Origin: Hyphomicrobiales bacterium
GTDB taxonomy: Bacteria > Pseudomonadota > Alphaproteobacteria > Rhizobiales > Beijerinckiaceae
DNA: 64,000 bases
NCBI GenBank assembly: GCA_930633525.1
Contig: CAKNFP010000001.1
Span: forward strand, 581,001 to 645,000
Direction: 5' to 3'
Shown here: in pieces, positions 34,294 through 41,430 of the stretch
Layout of the letters: every line of letters starts with the position of its first letter
Position numbering within the stretch: position 1 is the stretch's first letter
The notes under the pieces: generated by a model
Database searches by the model: none
Seen by the model: only the letters and a program-made list of their open reading frames with translations
Told to the model about the DNA's origin: nothing
Made by a program: the position numbers and the translations under genes

Positions 34294-34446
34294 GAGGAAC
34301 ATAGGGAACGCGGGGAACGGCCATCATCAACCCGTGTCATTTCAGAGGCTTAGCACCAATCGCCGCCTGTTCCCCAAGTCCGACCCCGTTGGGGAATATG
34401 GGGGAACAGCCACGCCCATTAGGCCGACCGGGTGGCACCTCTAGAG
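34294..34446 (+). repeat. GGGGAAC module B (direct repeat of 32557-32710)
   Basis: Contains (G/A)GGGAAC units at 34294, 34303 and 34312 (9-bp period), ATTTCAGAGGCTTAGCACC at 34339, TGTTCCCC at 34369, GGGGAATA at 34391, GGGGAACA at 34401 and CTCTAGAG at 34439. Same order, orientation and spacing as module A. The last bases include the stop of the HEPN gene. Confidence 0.7.
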
Positions 34447-34989
34447 TTTCATGCCATCGAAGAGTGCAGACAGGTCTTCATGCTCGCTAAGGCCGTGCTC
34501 AGTCCCCCCTCGAGATTTATAGTCGCGATCGATTTCCTCTATGCCGTCGCGCAGGAAGGTCATAGCTCTGGTGCAGAGGGAGAGGAATTCGTCGCCGGGC
34601 ATCGCGTCGATTAGGCCTCCCTTGACAGAAACTTTCGCACTACGAACGGGGCGGCTTGTGTCATTCCACGTATCAACTTCCCACTCGGTGAAATATTCGA
34701 CCTGAATATCACCCTGGTGAGTAGCAATGTTGCGCGCATTCCCAAAAAAGGCGTCGGCATCGGCTTGCTTTGCCTGAAGCCAAGCGTCGATTGCCGCACG
34801 CAAATGTTGGTCATTCGTGTTCTTAGTTCTCTTCGTAAGTTCCTCACGAAGAGCATAGTAGGCATTGAGCATCCCCACGGCATGATACCAGAGGCCGCCG
34901 GGATGCTGAACGTGGTCGCGTGCCTGTGTAGCCATGCCAACGGCATAGACCACTTTCGAGTGGAGAACTTCAAGTCTACGGACTGGCAT
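34441..34989 (-). CDS. HEPN-like protein, candidate toxin of an XRE-paired system
   Basis: A 182-residue mostly helical protein that I cannot place in a named family. Residues 84-92 read GNARNIATH, an R-x4-H motif (R86, H91) with the Asn typical of HEPN RNases, set between long helices (HAVGMLNAYYALREELTKR; LRAAIDAWLQAKQADADAFF). Its start lies inside the 3' end of an XRE-family gene (14-nt overlap), the regulator-then-effector order of many toxin-antitoxin operons. A toxin or defence effector role is inferred from the motif and the pairing. Confidence 0.6.
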   Translation of the reverse strand: MPVRRLEVLHSKVVYAVGMATQARDHVQHPGGLWYHAVGMLNAYYALREELTKRTKNTNDQHLRAAIDAWLQAKQADADAFFGNARNIATHQGDIQVEYFTEWEVDTWNDTSRPVRSAKVSVKGGLIDAMPGDEFLSLCTRAMTFLRDGIEEIDRDYKSRGGTEHGLSEHEDLSALFDGMKL

Positions 34990-35230
34990 CTATTTCCCTT
35001 TTTCGAAGCCGGACGCCCGGCCCACCACCGTTCTCCGCAATGAACTCGACGCCGGCCACTTCGAGGGCGCGCTGTATCGCGCCGAGGGTTGAAGCCTTCG
35101 GATCGGCGGCCCCTCGCTCGATGTTATTGAGGGCCGTGGTCGAGATGCCGGCAGCATTGGCGAGGCTGGCCTGAGTTAGGCCGAGCATGGCACGAGCGCC
35201 GCGAATTTGTTGTGGCGAGATCATGATCAT
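34976..35230 (-). CDS. XRE-family regulator paired with HEPN-like gene
   Basis: An 84-residue helix-turn-helix protein: ISPQQIRGARAMLGLTQASLANAAGISTTALNNIERG, ending in a VEFIAENGGGPGVRLRK strand region, the same build as the QseC-like protein of the ICE. AGGA lies eight bases before the ATG at 35230. Five TCAAG/CTTGA half-sites lie in the divergent promoter region upstream, a likely operator array. Probably represses, and may neutralise, the HEPN-like partner. Confidence 0.8.
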   Translation of the reverse strand: MIMISPQQIRGARAMLGLTQASLANAAGISTTALNNIERGAADPKASTLGAIQRALEVAGVEFIAENGGGPGVRLRKREIDASP

Positions 35231-35242
35231 TCATAACGTCCT

Positions 35243-35317
35243 CTTGATTTTTTCTCAAGCCTGCTTGACGCGGTCTACAGTTAACGTTAATCCAAGTCCA
35301 CTTGAGATTTTATCAAG
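35243..35317. promoter_or_regulatory. TCAAG/CTTGA half-site array, divergent promoter region
   Basis: CTTGA at 35243, TCAAG at 35255, CTTGA at 35264, CTTGA at 35301 and TCAAG at 35313 form inverted pairs (TCAAG-cctg-CTTGA; CTTGA-gatttta-TCAAG), with the palindrome TTAACGTTAA at 35281 between. The region separates the XRE gene from the gene at 35331, so it probably controls both. Confidence 0.5.
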
Positions 35318-35330
35318 CGGGCTATATCCA

Positions 35331-35711
35331 ATGCCAAACAACACCTTTTCGGTAGCCACTCGAGGCTTGCCTCAAGACCCTCTCACCCCTCTGGGCCGTC
35401 GATCCTGTGAGATCGACATGGCCGCGTTACGGAAGCTGGACATGAAGGAGCTGTACGACTTCCGCGATGCAATGAAAGTCCTCGGCAACGTGATCGCCGG
35501 CATTGGCTGTCAGCCGCGTTTCGCCAGCGAGAGCCATCGCCTTCGCCACAACGCCGCTGGTGAATTGCTGGAGGATCTGAACGAGCTCGTCGCCGGATAC
35601 GAACAGGCGGCGGTGAACGTCGCCGAGGCAGCCATTCCGAGCGCTGCGGAGGATTCGCGCTGGCGCCACTGGATTATGTCGGGCTTTGCTGCTGACATGG
35701 CCGAGCTCTGA
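35331..35711 (+). CDS. hypothetical satellite protein
   Basis: A 126-residue hydrophilic protein, mostly helical (MAALRKLDMKELYDFRDAMKVLGNVIAGIG; AAGELLEDLNELVAGYEQAAVNVAEAAIP). Not recognised. It is divergent from the XRE gene and shares its control region, and so may be an early gene of the satellite. The ATG at 35331 has only a weak ribosome-binding site; an upstream in-frame start at 35187 would overlap the XRE gene and is unlikely. Confidence 0.5.
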   Translation: MPNNTFSVATRGLPQDPLTPLGRRSCEIDMAALRKLDMKELYDFRDAMKVLGNVIAGIGCQPRFASESHRLRHNAAGELLEDLNELVAGYEQAAVNVAEAAIPSAAEDSRWRHWIMSGFAADMAEL

Positions 35712-36019
35712 TCTCTTGCGCGGCAATGCTAAGCGTTTCCTCGCCGCCAATTTGGCGACACGAAGTAAGTAAGTGTTTCGCGGCAGATCTGCCCCACAAG
35801 AACACTTCGCGATCAAGTCGTTGATTTTGAACGGCTGAATTTTCATCTGATAAGATCGCGAGGGGCTGGGCGCTTCTAGTTTGGCGCATCCGTAGGTTGA
35901 ACAGCCAAAGCCATCGCAGGAAAATTCCCGAAGAAGTGGGCGTCTGCAAATTGTCGCTTGCCCACTAGGTGCGTTCTGAGTATGTTCTAGTTGTCAGGCG
36001 CATACTCAGGATCAATCCC
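35712..36019. other. non-coding stretch with palindromes
   Basis: About 310 bases without a gene. It holds CGCCAA-T-TTGGCG (35745-35757) and the 9-bp inverted repeat described separately at 35976-36009. Probably the control region for the replication gene series that follows. Confidence 0.4.
35976..36009 (+). promoter_or_regulatory. 9-bp inverted repeat upstream of MerR-like gene
   Basis: CTGAGTATG (35976-35984) and CATACTCAG (36001-36009) are perfect inverted arms separated by 16 bases, ending 10 nt before the ATG at 36020. Likely operator for the DNA-binding protein encoded there. Confidence 0.45.
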
Positions 36020-36529
36020 ATGAGCATTTTCAATGCGGAATTCGTCACCGGCCAAGTGCTGGTCGCTGCCGACGTGACGAACTCCGCGCTTCAAACCTGG
36101 ATCAGGAGAAATCTCCTGGTCGGCCATAAGAACCACGAGATCGATATGCCTGGTTCGCCGGGTATCAAGCGGAAGTTCTCCTTTTTCAATGTGATGGAGA
36201 TCGCCATCGCAAAAGCTCTGGTGGATCTCGGCGTGGAACTGGCCGATGCCTTCAAAGCTGCGGCTCTCTTTGCGCATACGGGCGATGACGATCGACTTCC
36301 TTCACTTCCCTTCCGAGGTGTTGGTTTCACCTTGCTTTGCGTCTCAGGGCCACATTCTCACGCGGTTCAGTGGAAGCCTGACGTCGATACCGTTGCTGAT
36401 GTCCGCGTGATGCTCCGCCAGCCAAAGGGTTGGACCACGCTGGAAGTGATGCCGGTCTTCGATCGGGTCACCGTCACTCTGGGCTATCACCCTTCGGCCG
36501 TTGTCGATGAAGCGTATGGGGAGGACTAA
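36020..36529 (+). CDS. MerR-like DNA-binding protein of the satellite
   Basis: A 169-residue protein with an N-terminal winged-helix-like part (VAADVTNSALQTWIRRNLLVGHKN, then RKFSFFNVMEIAIAKALVDLGVELADAFKAAALF), which looks like a MerR-type domain, and a beta-rich C-terminal half with no recognised family. AGGA lies eight bases before the ATG. An operator-like repeat stands just upstream, and an AlpA-like gene follows within 5 nt. Likely early regulator of the satellite. Confidence 0.6.
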   Translation: MSIFNAEFVTGQVLVAADVTNSALQTWIRRNLLVGHKNHEIDMPGSPGIKRKFSFFNVMEIAIAKALVDLGVELADAFKAAALFAHTGDDDRLPSLPFRGVGFTLLCVSGPHSHAVQWKPDVDTVADVRVMLRQPKGWTTLEVMPVFDRVTVTLGYHPSAVVDEAYGED

Positions 36530-36533
36530 TCCG

Positions 36534-36779
36534 ATGGACGCGCTTTCTGAACTCGCTCCACGCTATCGCAAACAGCGCTTCAATCCGCCCGAGGCTGCAG
36601 AATATCTGCTTGAGGTGCACGGCGTGTCGGTCGCCCATGCGACTTTGAACAAGCTGCGCTCTGTCGGCGGCGGCCCGCAGTTTCAGAAGTTCGGGCGGGC
36701 GGTGCTGTACCAGCGCGACGCGCTCGATACTTGGGCGATCGAACGGCTGGGCAATCCGCTTTGCAACACGGCGGGGTGA
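36534..36779 (+). CDS. AlpA-like helix-turn-helix protein of the satellite
   Basis: An 81-residue protein: RFNPPEAAEYLLEVHGVSVAHATLNKLRSVGGGPQFQKFGRAVLYQRDALDTWAIERLG. This is the AlpA/excisionase-type winged helix. GGGGAGG lies about ten bases before the ATG. In PICI-type satellites AlpA is the key activator of the island and sits just before the replication genes, exactly as here; excisionase is the other possibility. Confidence 0.72.
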   Translation: MDALSELAPRYRKQRFNPPEAAEYLLEVHGVSVAHATLNKLRSVGGGPQFQKFGRAVLYQRDALDTWAIERLGNPLCNTAG

Positions 36780-36834
36780 TCGCGAAAAATCGACATCGCC
36801 CCGCGCGATTAACGCCGGGCCGAGATAAGGAACG

Positions 36835-37128
36835 ATGCAGGTGATCGATTTCGCTCGCATTAATTCGGCAGCCATCGCCGCTTTGCCCTCGATACTCGTT
36901 CGTTGGCTGCCTGACGGCCACCGTGAAGGCCATGAGTGGGTTGCTCGAAATCCGTGCCGCGCCGATCGCCGCCCGGGATCTTTCAGGGTGAACATGAACA
37001 CGGGCAAATGGGCTGATTTCGCCACGGGCGACGCAGGGGGTGATCCAATCAGCCTTGCCGCTTACCTCGCCGGAACCGGACAAGCCGAAGCTGCCCGCGC
37101 CCTCGCCGACATGCTGGGGGTGAAATGA
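36835..37128 (+). CDS. primase N-terminal-like protein (split primase, part 1)
   Basis: A 97-residue protein resembling the N-terminal domain of phage and satellite primases: RWLPDGHREGHEWVARNP, SFRVNMNTGKWADFATGDAGGDPISLAAYL, AARALADMLG. The Cys/His set for a full zinc finger is incomplete. Its stop overlaps the start of the Toprim protein by 4 nt (ATGATG/TGA), so the two are made together. Confidence 0.7.
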   Translation: MQVIDFARINSAAIAALPSILVRWLPDGHREGHEWVARNPCRADRRPGSFRVNMNTGKWADFATGDAGGDPISLAAYLAGTGQAEAARALADMLGVK

Positions 37129-38375
37129 TGCACGGCAACTCGATGTTCGCTCCGCTATCCCTCGAAGAGATACGCTTCCCTGATCGCAGGATAGCCCAGC
37201 CCCGCGAAAAGTTGCCAATCGTTCCTGTGCCCGCTGACGCGCCGCTGCTGGAAACGTACCGGCATCCTAAGCACGGGGCTCCTTCCAAGGTATGGCGATA
37301 CGCGGACGCACTCGATCAACTCATGTTCGCGGTGGCGCGCTTTGACTTCCTTGATGGGGACGGCAAGCCGGCGAAGGAAATCCTTCCGTTGACGTTCTGC
37401 GATATCGGAAGAGGGCGCCGCGCGTGGCGCGCCAAAGGCATCACCGGCCCGCGCCCGCTATATCGCCTGCCAGATATCACTGCGCGCGCCGAGGCCGTGC
37501 TGATCGTCGCCGAGGGCGAGAAGTCGGCGGACGCCGCAGCGATCCTCTTTCCCGACATGGTGGCGACCACGCCGCCGCACGGCGCGAAGTCGCCCCACAA
37601 AGCGGACTGGGCACCGGTCGCCGGACGCACTGTGATCATCGCGACCGACAACGACGAAGCGGGCCAGCAATTCGGTGACAAGGTGAGCGAACTGGCACGA
37701 GCGGCCGGGGCCAAGGCTATCCTACATCTTCCGCCCGATCGGCTTGGCCAGTGGGTGTGGAAGGACGGCGAGAGGCGTGATCGCGAGGGTGACCTTCCGA
37801 AGGGCTGGGATATCGCCGATGCTCTCGACGAGGGGTGGACGGTCGAAGCGGTGGCGGCGATGATGGCGGATCCGGCATTTCTGTCGCCCTATAGCGATGC
37901 CGAAGAACGCGAGGCGCTTCGCCGTGTCGAGGCTGGAGAGCCGGAAGAGGCTACGCGTTGGCCTTTCCGTGTGACACAGACTGGCGTTGAGAAGCGGATA
38001 GAGCGCGCGGACAGGGAAACCGGAATCATCACCATTGAATGGCGTTGGTTCTGTTCGCCTCTTCAGATCGCCGCTGAGACGCGTAGTTCCGAAGGCGAGG
38101 AATGGGGCCGTCTGCTCAAGATCACCGACCGCGACGCTCGTGCGAAGGAATGGGCTATGCCCATGTCCATGCTCGCTGGAGATGGCACCGCCTATCGTGA
38201 GAGGCTTTTGTCCCTTGGGCTGATCATGGCGCCGGGCAAGTTCGCGCGCGATGCCCTGCACGAATACATCTCGACGGCGCGGCCGGGCATCAAAGCGCGC
38301 TGTGTTGCGCGTGTCGGATGGCACTCCCGCACCTTCACCTTCAGCAACCAGACGGTGGAGCCGAGCAATGGCTGA
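37125..38375 (+). CDS. Toprim primase with start of DUF927 domain (split primase, part 2)
   Basis: A 416-residue protein. Residues about 125-215 form a Toprim domain (AVLIVAEGEKSADAAA; RTVIIATDNDEAGQQFGD). From about 290 the beginning of a DUF927 helicase domain is present (WRWFCSPLQIAAETRS; EWAMPMSMLAGDG; RCVARVGWHSRTF), then the frame stops. The rest of DUF927, with its Walker motifs, continues one base forward in the next ORF. In relatives the two are one polypeptide, so this is either a natural split or a frameshift. Confidence 0.8.
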   Translation: MMHGNSMFAPLSLEEIRFPDRRIAQPREKLPIVPVPADAPLLETYRHPKHGAPSKVWRYADALDQLMFAVARFDFLDGDGKPAKEILPLTFCDIGRGRRAWRAKGITGPRPLYRLPDITARAEAVLIVAEGEKSADAAAILFPDMVATTPPHGAKSPHKADWAPVAGRTVIIATDNDEAGQQFGDKVSELARAAGAKAILHLPPDRLGQWVWKDGERRDREGDLPKGWDIADALDEGWTVEAVAAMMADPAFLSPYSDAEEREALRRVEAGEPEEATRWPFRVTQTGVEKRIERADRETGIITIEWRWFCSPLQIAAETRSSEGEEWGRLLKITDRDARAKEWAMPMSMLAGDGTAYRERLLSLGLIMAPGKFARDALHEYISTARPGIKARCVARVGWHSRTFTFSNQTVEPSNG

Positions 38376-39726
38376 TCGCATCATTTTGCAAACAAACGGC
38401 GCCGTCGATCACGCCTTGCGCGAGGCCGGCAGCCTGGAGGGCTGGCAGGAACATATTGGCCGCTATGCCGTAGGCAATTCTCGTCTTGTGCTCTCGCTCT
38501 CGATGGCCTTCGCGGCGCCGCTGCTCTATCCGACCGGAGCCGAAAGCGGGGGCTTCCATCTCCGAGGGGCCTCTTCAACGGGCAAGAGCACCGCGCTCGT
38601 GGTTGCTGGATCGGCGTGGGGCGGCGGTGGCATCCGGGGCTATGTTCGCACCTGGCGCGCCACGTCAAACGGCCTCGAAGGCGTGGCTGCGATGCATTGT
38701 GACTGTCTTCTCTGTCTCGACGAAATGGGTCAGGTGGACGGTCGCGACGCCGGGCAAATTGCCTACATGCTGGCGAATGGTGTGGGTAAGGCCCGTGCTA
38801 CTCGCACCGGAGAAGCGAGGCCACCGGCAGAGTGGCGTTTGCTCTTTCTGTCGAGCGGCGAGTTGAGCTTGGCTGACAAGATCGCCGAAGACGGACGAGG
38901 CCGAAAGGTGGCTGCCGGACAACAGGTGAGGATCGTTGACATTCCCGCCGACGCCGGAGCGGGACTTGGCCTCTTCGAGAATCTGCACGGCTTCCCCTCG
39001 GCCGATGCTTTCGCTCGACACTTGAAGATGGCGGCCGGTGAGCACTACGGCCATCCGAGCCGGGCCTTTCTTCGGACGCTGGTTGATAACTTCGACGCCA
39101 TCGCGCCGGTCGTCAAAGGCTATGTGGAGGAATTCCTCGCCGAAAATTGCCCGAACGATGCCGATGGGCAGGTGAGCCGTGTCGCAGCGCGGTTCGCTCT
39201 TGTCGCGGCGGCGGGTGAAATGGCAACGACAGCCGGCGTGGTGCCATGGGATCCAGGTGAAGCGACGGGTGCGGCAGCCCGTTGTTTCCAAGATTGGCTT
39301 TCCGCTCGTGGGGGCATTGAGCCGGCCGAGGAAAACGAGGGCATCGCCACCGTGCGCCGCTTCATCGAATTGCACGGCACGTCCCGCTTCGAGGCGATCG
39401 GTGATCTGGCTCCGAAGGACAGTATGGGCTTCCCGGTTGATCAGCGTGTTCTCAATCGTGTCGGGTTTCGCCGACGTGCGGAAATTGGTGGCATTGAGTA
39501 TCTGGTACTGCCGGAGGCATGGCGCACCGAGGTATGTGTGGGGCTCGATCCGGCGTCCGTAGCGAAGATGCTCGCCCGTCGCGGCTATCTCATGACGGGG
39601 GGAGACGGAAAGCCTCAGGTGAAGACGCGGCTGCCGAACTTCCAGAACGCAGTGCGCTGCTACGTGATCAAGCCGGGCATCCTCGGTGAGGCTGAGCATA
39701 CCTTGGGCGCAGAGGTTTTTGCCTGA
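38368..39726 (+). CDS. DUF927 helicase part (split primase-helicase, part 3)
   Basis: A 452-residue protein that starts in the middle of a DUF927 domain: RIILQTNGAVDHALREAGSLEGWQ, Walker A HLRGASSTGKSTALVVAGSA near residue 70, Walker B CDCLLCLDEMGQ. The ATG at 38368 overlaps the preceding stop by 8 nt and has GGAG seven bases upstream, so it can be translated by coupling. With the two preceding ORFs it forms the pri-rep module of the satellite. Confidence 0.82.
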   Translation: MADRIILQTNGAVDHALREAGSLEGWQEHIGRYAVGNSRLVLSLSMAFAAPLLYPTGAESGGFHLRGASSTGKSTALVVAGSAWGGGGIRGYVRTWRATSNGLEGVAAMHCDCLLCLDEMGQVDGRDAGQIAYMLANGVGKARATRTGEARPPAEWRLLFLSSGELSLADKIAEDGRGRKVAAGQQVRIVDIPADAGAGLGLFENLHGFPSADAFARHLKMAAGEHYGHPSRAFLRTLVDNFDAIAPVVKGYVEEFLAENCPNDADGQVSRVAARFALVAAAGEMATTAGVVPWDPGEATGAAARCFQDWLSARGGIEPAEENEGIATVRRFIELHGTSRFEAIGDLAPKDSMGFPVDQRVLNRVGFRRRAEIGGIEYLVLPEAWRTEVCVGLDPASVAKMLARRGYLMTGGDGKPQVKTRLPNFQNAVRCYVIKPGILGEAEHTLGAEVFA

Positions 39727-40103
39727 TGCCGGATCTCAGTCGCTTCGCGGTCTTTGCCGGCAAGGGGCGGCCTGTTCCCCTTGTTCCCCAAGCCCCAACA
39801 ACACGGGGAACAGGCGGGGAGCTGGAAAAAGACAAATATAATCAATCGCTTAATGTCTATGTTCCCCTTGTTCCCCACGTTCCCCCAAAAAACGATAGTG
39901 GCTGGAACGAAGACGAGTGGCTTGCCGCGTTCGACGAGCGTGCCGCGATCCTCGAATACGATGGTGGCTGGTCGAGAGCCGAGGCTGAGCGGCTGGCGCG
40001 GGAAGAGATAGATCTTCGGCGTGCGGCTCAAAGCGGCAATCCCAGAAATGGCGGGTATGACATCCTCGGAATTCCCGAGGACGTGATCAGTCGAGCGAGT
40101 TAA
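39726..40103 (+). CDS. small protein overlying the iteron module
   Basis: A 125-residue protein overlapping the helicase stop by one base. Its first third (PVPLVPQAP; VYVPLVPHVPP) is what the GTTCCCC iterons encode in this frame. The rest (GWNEDEWLAAFDERAAILEYDGGWSRAEAERLAREEID) resembles a common short end of phage primase operons. Function unknown; part of the sequence may be kept for the DNA signal rather than the protein. Confidence 0.6.
   Translation: MPDLSRFAVFAGKGRPVPLVPQAPTTRGTGGELEKDKYNQSLNVYVPLVPHVPPKNDSGWNEDEWLAAFDERAAILEYDGGWSRAEAERLAREEIDLRRAAQSGNPRNGGYDILGIPEDVISRAS
39773..39886. other. GGGGAAC module C: candidate replication origin of the satellite
   Basis: TGTTCCCC units at 39773 and 39782 and an inverted GGGGAACAGGCGG at 39805 lie on one side; GTTCCCC units at 39861, 39870 and 39879 (9-bp period) on the other. 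Between lies an AT-rich 35 bp (about 39824-39860). It is the inverted-orientation relative of modules A and B with the same 32-bp internal spacing. Iteron clusters flanking an AT-rich core beside the helicase gene is the arrangement of PICI origins. Confidence 0.6.
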
Positions 40104-40227
40104 GAAGTGATAATTACTGAATTTTCAAGAAGTTGCGTGAGAACATAAGTTCTATTTCCTTGCCGATTTTACTTTGAGAGTGCTGAATTCTTCCCGATCT
40201 TGCGCGGGATAAGTGCGCAAGGTTTCA

Positions 40228-41430
40228 ATGATCAATCGACTTAAAAACATCATCGGCTTCGAAAAGAAGTCCACTCTGGCGAACTCCTCGCCAGAGCTTT
40301 TGGCGTTATTCGGTGCTGGTCCGACCGCTTCCGGCACGGTGGTCACTCCTGAAACGGCCATGCGCTGCACGACGGTCTTCGCCAGCGTGAAGGTCATCGC
40401 CGAAAGCGTCGCGCAACTCCCTCTCCACCTGTATCGCCGCACTGACGACGGTGGGAAGGAACGCGCCGGCGACCATCCGCTCGCTGAGCTGCTGCACGAT
40501 CAGGCCAACGAATGGACCTCGGCTTTCGAGTTCCGGCTGTTCATGCAGACGGCGCTTTGTCTTCACGGCAACGCCTTCGCCTTCATCAACCGCGCTGACG
40601 GCAAGATCTTCGAGCTCATCCCGATCCCGAGCCCGGCTATTGAGGTGCAGGTCGATCGTGTCACGATGGAACCGAGCTATAAGGTCACCGAAGGCGATGG
40701 ATCTCAGCGCATCTATCCGCGCACGGACATCTTCCACCTGAAGACGCTCGGCACGTCACCGCATGTTGGCCTATCGCCCATCTCGCAGATGAAAGAGGCC
40801 ATTGGCCTTGCTATCGCGATGGAAGAGCACGGCGCCAGGCTTTTCGGCAACGGCGCCAGACCGAGCGGTGTCTTTAAGTACCATAAGATGCTCACCGGGC
40901 AGCAAGTCCAGCAACTCCGCGAAAGAATGGCCGGTCATACGGGCGGCGGCAGTGGTCAAACGCTCGTGCTCGAAGATGGAATGGACTTCAAGGCGCTTCA
41001 ATTCACAAGCGTCGATCTCCAGTTCATGGAATTGCGGCGCCAGCAAATCGCGGAGATCGCGCGCGGCTTCCGTATCCCGCTCCATCTCCTTCAGGAACTG
41101 GAACGCACGACCCATGCCAATGCTGAGAGCATGGGGCAGCAGTTTTTGAGCCTCACACTCCTGCCGTGGTTGAAGATGTGGGAGGGCGCAATCCGGCGCG
41201 CGCTGCTCTCTCCGGAAGAGCGGCGCGGCTACCAGGCTGAATTTCTTACCGACGACTTGGCCCGTGCTGATTTGGCCGCCCGGTTTGATGCTTACGCGAA
41301 GGCCGTCACCAACGGTCTGCTTTGCCCGAATGAGGTTCGCGCTGCCGAGAACCGCGCGCCCTATCCGGGCGGTGACCAATTCCGGCTGCCCATGAACACC
41401 GAAGACGCCAGCAAGACGAGCGCCGCGTGA
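40228..41430 (+). CDS. phage portal protein (HK97 family)
   Basis: A 400-residue portal: MRCTTVFASVKVIAESVAQLPLHLY, HPLAELLHDQANEWTSAFEFRLF, LCLHGNAFAFINR, HLKTLGTSPHVGLSPISQMKEAIGLA, and IARGFRIPLHLLQELERTTHANAESMGQQF. All are standard HK97-type portal segments. The ATG at 40228 has AAGG seven bases upstream. It opens the capsid gene series; the 124-nt gap upstream (40104-40227) is AT-rich and may carry the late promoter. Confidence 0.92.
   Translation: MINRLKNIIGFEKKSTLANSSPELLALFGAGPTASGTVVTPETAMRCTTVFASVKVIAESVAQLPLHLYRRTDDGGKERAGDHPLAELLHDQANEWTSAFEFRLFMQTALCLHGNAFAFINRADGKIFELIPIPSPAIEVQVDRVTMEPSYKVTEGDGSQRIYPRTDIFHLKTLGTSPHVGLSPISQMKEAIGLAIAMEEHGARLFGNGARPSGVFKYHKMLTGQQVQQLRERMAGHTGGGSGQTLVLEDGMDFKALQFTSVDLQFMELRRQQIAEIARGFRIPLHLLQELERTTHANAESMGQQFLSLTLLPWLKMWEGAIRRALLSPEERRGYQAEFLTDDLARADLAARFDAYAKAVTNGLLCPNEVRAAENRAPYPGGDQFRLPMNTEDASKTSAA

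Noticed and set aside
32557..34446. GGGGAAC repeats read as a CRISPR array
   Set aside because: Units are 7-9 bp, in both orientations, without uniform spacers and without cas genes.
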